Shown: piece by piece, positions 12,380-23,187 of the stretch | Position numbering within the stretch: the first letter of the stretch is position 1 | How the letters are laid out: the number at the start of each line of letters is the position of its first letter | Source: Casuarina equisetifolia | Lineage: Eukaryota > Streptophyta > Magnoliopsida > Fagales > Casuarinaceae | DNA: 64,000 bases | Direction: 5' to 3' | NCBI GenBank assembly: GCA_028551475.1 | Contig: CM052359.1 | Span: 3,349,583-3,413,582, forward strand | Translations under genes and position numbers: made by a program | The notes under the pieces: generated by a model | Database searches by the model: none | What the model saw: only the letters and a program-made list of their open reading frames with translations | Told to the model about the DNA's origin: nothing

Positions 12380-13234
12380 GGCTGATACGTACAAAAGAGA
12401 GAATCAAGTTCAATTACATGGCAAAGAGGCAGTCCTGTTCCAAAGCCTTTTTGTTTTTTTTTTTCTTTCTTTTCTCTCTTGCTCTAATCGTTTACCTGGT
12501 TAATTTGAGTGACTTCGTCTTAAATTTTCCTCGTCAAGATTGGGGTGATCTCCCAAATTCTGTAGAATTATCGTTGAAGGACCCCATCATTTTAGTCATC
12601 GCCTGGCCTCACCTTCGATTATCACTATTCTAATACAAGGGCTAACCCTACTGCCGACACGACCGACGTAAAAGAAACATAAACTTGCTATTGCCGTGGT
12701 CTTTTTGCCATTCATAGTACGTTTTAAAGTCACCAGTGCGGTTGTGGATTCAAACTACTTTTTCGTCATCCGTGCCCACTATGGGGTTAATTTAACAACA
12801 CACAATTGTTAGTTTATATGATTATATGCGACCGTATTTTCTATGCTTATAAGCGGTACAAATAGGGCGGGGGCCCTGGCTCAGAGGCGTTCTTTGAGCC
12901 TAACCCTGACCGGCCCTCCCGGGTGTGTGAGTTTATAATAAAAATTTTAAAAAAAAAAAAAAGTGGTACAAATAAACTGCAATATTTAGAAGTTTCCTCC
13001 AAATGTTTAACATTCGTAAAGTACAGAATTTGGTAGAATGAGCTTTTAATTAAAGAGAGAGGACACAAAAATTTGATTGTAGAGGCGTTCAAAGTGGATT
13101 CCGCAATATGAAAATGGACACTGAGTAATCATTCAAGAACAACAAATATAATTTTTGGTTGTACACAAAGAGAGAGAAAAAAAAGTCATAATATTATTTT
13201 TCTCATGAAAGTAGTTGGAAAAAAAATATTAAAA
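12380..13234. other. shared 5' flank plus recurrent spacer
   Basis: 12380-12640 holds the recurrent LecRK 5'-flank text (compare 17930-18150 and 56560-56900), including a T-rich run at 12450. 12640-13180 holds the spacer module found also at 19620-20160, 31180-31390 and 37080-37500. A SINE interrupts it at 12865-12961. Confidence 0.5.
12865..12961 (+). mobile_element. short SINE insertion (copy 1)
   Basis: About 97 bases with a GC-rich head, a TGTGTGAGTTTATAATA tail and a run of A at the end. It is flanked by a 13-base direct repeat, AGCGGTACAAATA at 12852-12864 and AGTGGTACAAATA at 12962-12974 (one mismatch). The paralogous spacers at 31260 and 37260 lack it, so empty sites confirm an insertion. 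The tail matches that of the SINE at 19872-19981, which shows a tRNA-like B box; this copy has lost the clear B box. Confidence 0.75.
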
Positions 13235-13690
13235 TAAAATAATAGATGGAGTTCCCCCGAAAGACCAGATTATTAGCTGTTGGAAAAACATTCAAATTTT
13301 GGGTGGTTGAGTTATAACTGACCCATGCATTTGCTACCGACCCATTTTTCATGCTACCTGGCGGCCATTTAACAGATACATTTGATTGATGGAATTGACA
13401 CCGATTCCAAGATGATCCTCGATAAGGATCCATATTCCATTCGTTTGTAAAAGTGTCAAATTTCACCGCAACAAATTGATTTGGTAAGCCGTTTAGAGCG
13501 AATTTTCACTGACCAATCCAAGAAACCCGCCGGATGAGTTTTGAGGAAGTTTCGACTCAAATGGTACCATAAAGAAGGAGAGCCCATCCCCACAATATCT
13601 CGGACCAGTAGCATTAATGATAAAGGAGAAATGGGCAGTGAAGTCTTAAAGTCTTCTTGTGCTGTTATCATCAAGTACTCCCAGTGGTCG
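13235..13690 (-). pseudogene. LecRK lectin-domain relic
   Basis: Only the middle of a lectin domain remains, in two frames with stops. Recognisable parts are VAVKFDTF..EWNMDPYRG, GSMKNGSVANAWVSYNSTTQNL and, in another frame, a piece corresponding to GLSFF and GGFLGL. Both ends are lost, and there is no kinase nearby before the next gene at 14640-16740. Confidence 0.8.
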
Positions 13691-14639
13691 TTTTAGAATT
13701 GTTCGGTAGAACCACCATTGATGGACGACATCACTGCTTTAGTCAAATCCTGGCCTCACCTCGTACGGATCAGGCCAAGAGAATTTGAGTGTTCGCATTC
13801 GTGTTTCCTTCACCATCATCTCTATATCATGAGCGATATTATTTTGTCAAATGTGGTGATCTACAGGCGATTGAGGATGAATATAAGTCTCATTTCAAGA
13901 ATTCTTGAAAATTAAGGCATATAGGTAATTCCTAGAACATCATTAATATTAAATCTCAACCAAAGATCAAAAGTGATGATCTATCGAATTATTAAACCTG
14001 TTGGACAATCTAAGACTCGTTCAAAGGTCCGTTGCTATTGAATCACAATCACTTAGACGCTGAAGATTGAGAAGACAATCCAATGTTTATTCTTACAGCG
14101 TTCAGGACTTTTCCTTCCAAAGTACAACATCGCCAACTAGCTCACGGCATATGGGATCACCCATTAAGCATACTAGGACATGACCGTAGGTAGAGGAGAG
14201 AGATGAACAGTTCTTGTGATTACTTTTTCCGCAACCATGCCTAACATCGAAGTCAACACGTGGTCACTAAGTAGTAGTAGACCTTCCTTCTTTTTTTTTT
14301 CCAGTTGTACATGATTTTGTTTAATTCCTCTATACCCACAAAGGAAATACAAGACTGCGCGTAAGTTGTAACTATTTTGTTTTAAGCTACACTTTGTTAA
14401 AAAAATTTATATTGTCTCCCAAACTTTAAAGAATCAATAGTTATGGATATTATTTATTCATGACCTGATTTATTTAATATTTGCTCGATTTACTTCAAAA
14501 TTAATTGTAAGTTCCAATTAATATAGAACACAAAATCAGGCAACGCCAACTGCCAACCACAAACTCACACAACACACATGATTTTTATATAGAAGTACCA
14601 CCAACTACATAATTTTTTTCGTCTTGAAGAAAACTACAC
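13691..14639. other. spacer: 5'-flank text, then 3' flank of next copy
   Basis: 13690-13800 resembles the recurrent upstream text also seen at 45890-46000 and 56810-56930. 14310-14480 holds the recurrent 3'-flank module with CACTTTGTTAAA. No gene is seen. Confidence 0.45.
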
Positions 14640-16740
14640 GAGATTTACCTAAGCTTGGAAGAGCTTTTACAATGCCATGGACAGACAGGAATGAGTAGTA
14701 TTACTGCTTCACGAGTGCTGCATCTGATCCTTTGTCGACCCTGTGTGACTCGATGATGTATTGGAGGATCCACACATATCCATGAGTGGTGCAAAATAAA
14801 TTGGCACAGGGAGCTTTGATAGGAGATTAGGCAAGGGAGCATCAAAATTAATAACATTTATCACTTGTTTGATATGGGGACGAATAGTGGGATCCGGATG
14901 ACAACACCACAACCCAACTACCATTAAGCATTCTATTTACTGCTGATCAAATTCCCCCCTCAATCTTTGATCGACAGCTTCGAGAGGATTCCCCCTTCCA
15001 TAGAGCTCCCACACCCACTCTACCAAACTTACCTTTACTTGGTTCAGCCCGTGGTTCCACTGGCTTTCTTCCACAAGCAATCTCAAGGCAAACGATCCCA
15101 AAACTAAACATGTCAGACTCCTTGCTTGCCTTGCCAGTGACAGCACACTCTGGGGCAAGGTAGCCCAAGGTGCCTGCTAATATAGTTGTTCGTGAGCCCA
15201 CCTCATGGTCTACAAGTCTAGCAAGACCAAAATCGCCAAGCTTGGCATCAAAATTCGCATCTAACATAACATTACTTGACTTGGTATCTCTATGCACCAC
15301 ACATTGGTCCCACTCTTCATGAAGGTATAGTAAAGCATAAGCCAATCCAACAGCTATTTTGTACCTTAGTGGCCATGTTAGCATAATTTGGCCCTCAAAG
15401 AGATGAAAATCAAGGCTTCCATTTGGCATATACTCGTACACAAGAAGAAACTCATTTTGTTCATGACACCAACCAATGAGTTGAACCAAATTCCTATGTC
15501 TTAATCGACCGATGATTTTCACTTCTGATATGTACTCCTTTTTTCCTTGCTTTGAGCCTTTTGTGACTCTCTTAACAGCAACTTCTGTGTTGGATTCACA
15601 TAACAAACCCTTGTAAACGCCCCCGAAGCCACCGTCTCCTAGCTTCCCTTCTTCAGCAAAGTTGTTTGTTGCACGGATAAGTTCATGGTAAGTGAACCTC
15701 CTAGGCCTAGTTCCTTTTTCAAATTCATCATCCATCGAGCTATCATTGCCCAAATCCTGCTTTTTGCCACCAGCCCTTCTTCTCCAGCATATGAACCAAA
15801 TTAGACCTAATCCACAACCCAACATCCCAAAGCCTATGGCTAAACCAATTGTCAACCCCATTGTGATTTTCGAGCTCCCTTCGTTGGGCTTTGTGTTATT
15901 CTGAAATTCGATCTCTAAAGTTGACCCAAATGACCAAGAATAAAGCTTATGTAACTCAACCAACTTACCTGTAGCAGCGGAGAAACCAACGGTAACCAAG
16001 CTCGGCAAAACTTTCCTCAAATCAACAAAGTGTGATAAGGTCGCACCGAAGACAGAATTAGGACCATAAGTCAGAAAGACACTCAGATTTTGGGCGGTTG
16101 AGTTATAACTTACCCATACATTTGCTCTTGACCCAGTTTCCACGGGAATTGGCAGGTTGGAAACTGCTGCCGATCGAATGGAGTTGACATTGATGCCAAC
16201 ATGATCAAAACTTGGATCCCACTGGTTATTCAAAGTGTCAAATTCCACTGCAACAAATTGATTCAAAGAGGCATTTAGAGCAAATTTGTTATTAACCAAT
16301 CCAAGACATCCGCTGCCTGAATTTTCAGGGAGTTCAGACTCAAACGGAACCACGAAGAAGGAGAGCCCATCACCAGGCCCACTCTGAGCGGCCTCACTCT
16401 GATTAGCGGGCTTTATGATAAAGGAGAACCGGGTTGTAAAGTCTGCAAGCCTCCCAGTGCTGTTATCCCAAAGCCGGACCGGTTTAGCATGCGAAATTCG
16501 ACCAACACTACCATTGATGCCTTCATCTAATTGATTCTTTGTGAGCTGGAGTGCTCCTCTGCTTGGGTATGCATCACCCTCGAAGGTTATTTCAGGCATA
16601 TTTGGCTGGAAACTAGAGAAATTGAACGAAACTGAGTTTCCATGAGGAAGTGTCAACCAAAAAAATACGAAGACCTGATTAAGAAGAGAATAGCTTTTTA
16701 GAGGTTGAAGATGGAAGGAAAGTTCATTTGAGGTTCTCAT
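14640..16740 (-). pseudogene. near-intact LecRK broken at its 3' end
   Basis: Starts at ATG 16738-16740 and runs open for 597 codons: signal peptide, lectin domain (FVAVEFDTLNNQWDPSFDHVG), a short NNTKPNEG stalk, membrane span, and kinase through APEC and subdomain X. Catalytic landmarks are kept: GDGGFG, VAVKR, HRD (followed by T instead of the usual I) and DFG. An extra base near 15031-15035 then shifts the frame; in the correct frame a Gln codon has become TAA at 14937-14939; a second shift follows near 14710. The normal tail continues in pieces to about 14640. As it stands, it would make a receptor lacking the last part of the kinase C-lobe, and decay looks recent. The lectin half is closest to the gene at 43580-45739. 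A dominant-negative or sequencing-error explanation is possible. Confidence 0.85.
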
Positions 16741-17814
16741 GGTTGAAACAAACAAAGGAGAGAATCAAAGTTCAGATAGAACGCTAGGAAGTGGAGCAGT
16801 TCAACCATATGGCTGTCCCATTCCAAAGTCTTTGTCTTGCTCTCATCGTTTACATGGTCTTCGTCAAGATTGGACAAATATTCCAAATTATGAGAACATT
16901 ATTGAGGGATATCATCATTGTTTGAGGAATCTCCTCCCCTCCCCTTGTCCCTACCAGGAAAAGGATCCTATCTACGCGACTACCACTCGCGGGTTACTCT
17001 TCCAGTACAAGGGCTTTGCAAGGTCAGATGCCAGTTTGTAAAGGCAAAACGCCAGTGCTCATCGAGCACCAGATAATCATAACAGATTAAATAACCAACG
17101 TTAGCCCACTCCATTCCCGGCACGTCATAACCACTTTAATTCCCCTCCCGATGCGTTGATTTGCTTTGAACGTGCGTGCATCACGAGAGCCACGCGAAGA
17201 TAAGATACCTGATATAAAGTTTAAAGGAAAAAAGTGTAACTTTTACGAAAGTTCCTTGCATGTTGCAGGCATTTCCCATTTTTCCTTTTTTTTTTTTTTT
17301 GGCATATCATTCATTGACTACATTGTCGAAGAAGGCAGCGAAAGTCCATATGCTTACTACTTCACCTCTTCTATAAAACCAGCATTTAGACACAAGAAAG
17401 GAAAATAGTCCGAAGATGCTTGGTATTTAGACCCGAATCGAGGCATTCTAAGTGGATTCAGTACTAAATATTCGAGAGATACTGATGGGGAGAAAATATA
17501 AAAATGGGTAGTAAACAATCATTTGCATAAGAATACCATAAAACTACTGGTTGTGTAGAAAGAGAAGAGAGACGAGAGATCGGTTCTCTATGTTTTAGCC
17601 TTTCTGAAGTGTTGTTCTAAGCTTGAACTGGGTCGGCTTCACAAATAGCCTAAAGATTATTGATACCTTGCTTATAAAGAACGGACGAAACAAATTACAA
17701 ACAACGCTACACAACAGGGAAACCAAATTAGAGGTGATCATTACGTTGTCCAAGTATATGGTTACAATGTCGCCTCCAGAATTTCGACGGCATATAAATA
17801 ATACATGACAAGTT
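16741..17814. other. 5' flank and recurrent spacer
   Basis: 16741-17040 holds LecRK 5'-flank text. From about 17420 the module shared with 10800-11170, 48260-48490 and 50240-50540 appears. A T-run at 17285 and a few short open frames look accidental. Confidence 0.45.
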
Positions 17815-17950
17815 CCACGGTGAAATGACAACCAAAAAAAGAGGAAAAGCTAATAAAGAAGAGAATTGAATCTTAAGGTTCGAGGCACTTATGGTCAAAA
17901 CGCATAGAGGAGGGAATCAAGTTCAGATAGACAACAAAGCAAAGGAGCGG
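17815..17950 (-). pseudogene. LecRK 5'-end relic
   Basis: About 130 bases match the first 30-40 codons of LecRKs (signal-peptide region antisense to GACAACCAAAAAAAG...) plus the start of the 5' flank. The start position reads ATA instead of ATG, as in the copy at 11570-12379. The lectin domain does not follow. Recurrent 5'-flank text lies on its upstream side (17950-18150). Confidence 0.6.
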
Positions 17951-19871
17951 TGCCGTTTCTTTTATGTCGCTGTCCTGCTCCACAGCCCTTTTTTTTTTTT
18001 TTCCTGGTTTTATCTTGCTCTAATGATTTACTTGGTTAATTTAAGTGATTTCGTCATAAATTTCCTCGTCAAGACTGGACTGATCTCCCAAATTCTGAAG
18101 AATCAATGTTGAAGAACCCCATCATTTTAGTCGTCTCCTGGCCTCACCTTGTCCCGACCAGGAAAGGTTCTTTATGTTCACATTCTGCCTAACATCGTCA
18201 GATGACCGCGTCTGGGGGCAAAACGCCCGAGCGAGGAATAGCAGATTCAATAACCAGCCTCGGCCCACGCAGTCCTGGTTACGTCACGCCCACTTTAAAT
18301 CCTCAGCCGATGCATTGCTTTACTTTCCACGTTTTTGAATCTTAGAAAACGCTCAACGAGAAAAAAAGTTGGATTAACCCCACCGCAGGCACGACCCACG
18401 GTAAAGCAATATGAATTCACAATTGGCGTGGAAGACACGACGACATGATTTATGTGATTCACGTGTAAGATGAATTCAAGTATGAACAGAACATATTTAC
18501 ACGGGGGTGTCAAAGGTTCACACGAAGTGTCAGTAGGGAAGCTCTGTGGTATCATTCACCGGTTGCTCAAAAACCATGCAAATGAAAATAAAAAGAGATT
18601 CAAATAGTGTGTCTCGTTTGAGCGTAATTAACGCCTATTAGGATTATTTTCATACATCCTTGATATATTTTGTTCCTTTTAATTTTATTTGTGTTAATCT
18701 TATTACACTAGTACCTAAAAAACAAAATAGTATTACGCTAAAAAGAGAAGATTATGATAATTATTCACTTCAATAAAACTTATCTCTTCTGATTATTTCA
18801 TCTTCTAGAGAATCTTACGTTGAGTGCTAAGCTATGTGAGTGCTAGTTTTCTCATGGTTAGTTTCCTAAAAGTGGTGAGAATAAAGACTTCAAATCATTT
18901 GAATGGACTTCTCTTTGAGTGGGGACTTTGTTGAGGAGAAAGTATTGCATCGTATGTTTAGATAAAACCATCCTACTTTTATTGTCATTGGTGAATTTAA
19001 AAATCTTTTCTCTTTTTCTATTAAAAAAATCATCAAGGAAATTACAAATATGATTTTTCTTTTTCTTGATCTTATTGCTCTCTCTATCAGACTCTGGACC
19101 ATTAATCAAATTCTACAATACCTTTGGTAGTGGCTTTCTATGTAATTTAGGGGCTATGATCTCCATTAAGATCTCCTTGCATACCATACTGTCAAGTCAT
19201 GCCGAACCACCCAAGCCCATCTCTTGGGATGTACATAACCCTTAAAATAAGTTTAAAGAGAAGGTATATTGTTCTTATTGCTTATTCTAATTTTAAATAT
19301 ATCTCAAATGTGAAAGGACATTATTATACTTACTAATTATGAAAAATCAGGAAGAGCTATTATGACCTTTGCGTTCCTGCTCACCTAACCTGCTCTACCA
19401 ACTTCTCTAGAATCCGTGTGCTGCAAAGCCCATCCCTTCGGTCCTAAACAGCATGAGCAATGCGGAAAGTGTCAGCAGTGGACTTAATTTAACGCGACTT
19501 GAATTCATAGTACTTTTTCGACAGTCGTACGTACAGTGGAGTATGGGTGCAATCGACTTTTTGACCAAGAGAAAAAAAGGATTAAAAGCGTTATCTTCCT
19601 CGTCCAGGATTAGCCCCATTGCAGGCACGACGGAGGAGAAAGTAAAATGAATTCACAATTGTGGAGGTTTTGAAGTCACCACCAGGTAACTTCGTGGAGG
19701 ATTTAAATGATGAAGGATAGTCGAATATAGGCCCAACTGACTTTTTGACCAGAAAGAAAAAAATGATTGTATGCGACCGTATTTTATATGCTTATAAGCT
19801 GCAAAATTAAACAGCAATATCGGAAGCTTTTCCAAATGTGTAACATTCATGAAGTAGAATTTGATAAAATG
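17951..19871. other. spacer, mostly decayed array flank
   Basis: 17951-18560 holds 5'-flank and spacer modules of the array. 18590-19130 is AT-rich with no gene. 19380-19870 again matches the recurrent module (compare 37080-37330). Nothing coding is supported. Confidence 0.4.
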
Positions 19872-19981
19872 GGAGACTCCCTTTAGCCCACTTGTAACTA
19901 GGCAGGATTCTGAGTCCACTTGGTGAGAGGTTCGAATTCCCTCCCCTTTTTTACATATGTGTGAGTTATATAATAGAAAAA
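19872..19981 (+). mobile_element. tRNA-like SINE (copy 2)
   Basis: About 110 bases flanked by a perfect 16-base direct repeat AGAATTTGATAAAATG (19856-19871 and 19982-19997). Inside is a Pol III B-box-like GGTTCGAATTC at 19929-19939 and a possible A box near 19885-19900. The tail TGTGTGAGTTATATAATAG plus A-rich end resembles the SINE at 12865. Paralogous spacers at 13020, 31330 and 37325 show the empty site. These features fit a tRNA-derived SINE. Confidence 0.85.
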
Positions 19982-22062
19982 AGAATTTGATAAAATGAAC
20001 TTTTAATCAATGAAACAGGACACAAAAATCTGGTTAAAAAGGCGTTCAAAGTGAATTCAGGGTTAATGTGAGAGAGAATGTGAAAATGGACAGCAGGTAA
20101 TTATTCAAGTACACCAAATACAATTGTTGGTCATACAGAAAGCGAGAGAGAAAGTCATACGGTCAAAAGAAATATCACAGTAAAATAATAAATTGTTTCT
20201 CCCACGAATTTAGTAAAATTTCTGCGAACCACCAAATATCTTATGTAAATGATTATTTGCTGTCCATGTTTATATTTCCTCTCCCTACTAAATAGCTGCT
20301 GCTTAAACATTGAGGGATGCTGACCCAAATAATGCAATGATTAAGAGCCCTAAGGGTGGGGGGTCTCTAAGTCCACCTATGCTGTTATTCCCTTTTCTCA
20401 ACTACATTGGCTCCTTCATAATATCTTCTTGATGAACGGTTGCATCTTATATTTGGAAAGTTCAAAGATTGAGTTTTTTATTTTATTTTCTATTTTTTGT
20501 GGTTTTTTGTTCTTACCTTTGAAGTAGCTCTCTCATGAAAGATCTTGTACATCCATAATGAAATGGTATCCCATCCCATTCTTCTCTGTTAGTATATATG
20601 GCATTTCTCAAAAGGAGCATATTAGCCATTCAAGAAATCTAAGGTGTGCTCAGTGTAGGTGAATATTGAGAAAAAAAAAATCTCACACGAAAAAGAAATG
20701 CTCTTTGGATAGCATTTAAATTTAAAAAATATCCCCCAACTTAAGAACAAGCTTTTAGGTTGGATTATGAACCTATATCTAACAAAAACTCTTGAATTAT
20801 TTTTAAAAAGATGCATCTAGAATATGCATATGTATTGAAATTCAATTAAAAAGAAAGTAAAAACTACCAACCAGTACACCCAAACCCTCATAGGTATTAT
20901 TATTATTATTTTCCACCCGTAGTTATTATAGTAAGCATACAAACTGTTTATGAGGACAAATTGTTTACATCGATATCTTCCATATAGAATGGAATCAATG
21001 TAAGGAAACACAAGAATAATATCTTAAAACTCAATGAGGAATATGATCACAACTTTAAAAATATTCATGATTGTGTGTGTTTGACTTGGAGGGGAGATAT
21101 GAAAATCTTATAGAATTTATGAAGTAGTTGATACACAATAAAGTATGGTCATAACATTATCATGCTTAAAGGTTGAACATTTCAAAACGTAACAAATAAG
21201 TTGAAAAATGTTCAAAAATTGGATTAAAGAGAACTAATCTTGCAATGTTCTCTCATATTTATATAATTGCAGTTTTATTTTCTTACGTTGTGATTGTGGC
21301 GTACTGGGTTTGACAATCAATTTGATTTAAAGGGAATGATTTTCCGACCCTCAAATGGTTTGGCACAAGTTGCAAGTTAAGTGATCGAATTGAACCCAAT
21401 TATGTTGTTTAATAGAAACAATGGAGAGAAAATTTTAATTTTGAGAGAAAGAAAGATGGAAAGTAATAGAAAAGGCGACATTCGGTTTACACCTGCGTTT
21501 AGTTGTGTGCTAACGGAAAAATTAAACTTTATTAGGGAGGTCACATAAGTTTTGCTTCGACATGTCATGTGGCACTTTTTATAGATATATATCTAATTTA
21601 AACTATGAATATGTTTTAAATAAAATGCTGAAAACAAAAAGATGGCTGCCTATATTTTCTTGGGGATGAGTTAGACAGCCTTGACCCCTTACCACATGTT
21701 AACACTTTGCAAAGGACAAGTTAGCAAGAAGGTACCTTTCATCAAGGGTGACCTACTGCCTCTTTTTCGGTTTCAGCTTATTTTCACTTTTCATTAAGAC
21801 TTCATTTAATTTTAAGATAGATGTCTCACAAGATTGTCCAATTAACATATAGCGCATGAAAGGAGAATTTAAAATATTTAAAATTGATTTCTCTAAATGT
21901 AGAATACTACTAATTAATGAAGCTAGAGATTTTATTAGAAATGGAAAACAAAAAATAAAAAGCTAAGCATCTAGATTTGGAAGTTAAAAAGCATGGATAT
22001 TACATTAAGATTACCACGACTGAGCACACGACTGACCACACACCTATTCCTGTTGTAGAAAA
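19982..22062. other. spacer with a small lectin relic
   Basis: 20100-20400 holds the recurrent AGAGAGAAAGTCATA spacer module followed by a short lectin relic near 20290-20400 (compare 42945-43060). 20400-22060 is AT-rich with no gene that I recognise. Confidence 0.4.
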
Positions 22063-22487
22063 CTAAACATCAGATTTACCTGAATATAGAAGAGCTTTTC
22101 CACCACCATCAGACATCGACAAATGAGTTGCTGAAGTGTTGCTCATAAACTGCACCTAATCTTCCGTTGACCTTGTGTAACTAGATGATGTATGGGAAAA
22201 TCCAAGCATAAAATTCAATGGCATCAAAAATTTTGGAGGAAGGTCGGGTAGGGGAGCTTCAAAATTAAGAACGTTTATTGCCTGCCTTATAGAGGGATGA
22301 ACAATGGGATCAGGATGGCAGCACCATAACCCAACTGTCATCAAGCACTCCGTTTGCTGCTCATCAAATTCCATCCTCAATTGCTTGTCAACAGCTTCGA
22401 GGAGTTGGCCTCTTCCATAGAGCTCCCATACCTACTTAGACAGGCTTACCTTACTTGGTTCTTTCATCCGTTCCACTGCCTTTTTTC
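22063..22487 (-). pseudogene. 3' part of a LecRK split by a copia element
   Basis: C-terminal kinase lobe and tail: MECLMTVGLWCCHPDP-like text, IRQAINVLNFEAPLPDLPPKF and a tail ending GKSDV with a stop at 22063-22065. A Gln codon of the tail is TAG at 22156-22158. The upstream continuation is found only at 27984-29657, on the far side of the copia element, with the codons picking up where this part stops. It is the downstream half of one gene. Confidence 0.9.
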
Positions 22488-23173
22488 TGAAGGGAAAAAC
22501 GACGTATAAAGTTTTCCACTTTGATTGAACCTATGAGGAAATACTAAAACACCAACGATGTATTTTAATCACAAGTAAAATAAGAAAATCACAATCAACA
22601 TAAAAGAATTTCTACGTGGAAAAACTCCTCTAATGTGAAGGATAAAAAACCACGGGACCGATCACGGAGTCCACCCAAATCTCCACTATATCAATCGTTA
22701 GGTTACAACCTAATCAAGTCCTTAACAAGAGTAACAGGACTAAGATTCATTGATTCAACAATAATAGAATCACCAATAATAGTGAAGAAACAAGTTGTAA
22801 ACAACAACTTAACCAAGAAAAAGTTGGAGAAATATCACCCAGATTTTCGACCACAATCTGCTGACTTCAAGAGCTCCAAACGACGATCCAACCGTTCACA
22901 ATGAAGAACACCCAATCCCGAACCTGCTGACAAAAACTCAGCTCAATCGGACCACGGATCGACCTTGATCAGACGTTTGATCAACTACTGCACAGGGCCT
23001 CTAATTCCTGCGAAATTCTACTCTTTTCTTTTCTCTCTCTCTTTTCTTTTGACGGCCACTCACCTTTTCTCTTAAAGAAAAAATCCTATATTTTTTCTTT
23101 TAAACCTTAGGGCCACATTACCCTAATTGAACCCAATAATAAGTCTCCGAATATGGGCTGGACCAACCCAACA
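22488..23173 (-). repeat. 3' LTR of the copia element
   Basis: 686 bases starting TGAAGGG and ending CCCAACA on the plus strand. It is collinear with 27298-27983. Confidence 0.93.
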
Positions 23174-23187
23174 ATTCTCCCCCTCTA
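23174..23187 (-). promoter_or_regulatory. polypurine tract of the copia element
   Basis: On the minus strand this reads as an AGAGGGGGAGAAT purine run directly before the 3' LTR, the expected place for the plus-strand DNA primer. It overlaps the end of the pol frame. Confidence 0.8.

Noticed and set aside
19872..19981. A tRNA gene because of the B box
   Set aside because: The insert is flanked by a target-site duplication and has an A-rich tail, and it does not fold as a full tRNA in my reading; a SINE explains it better.
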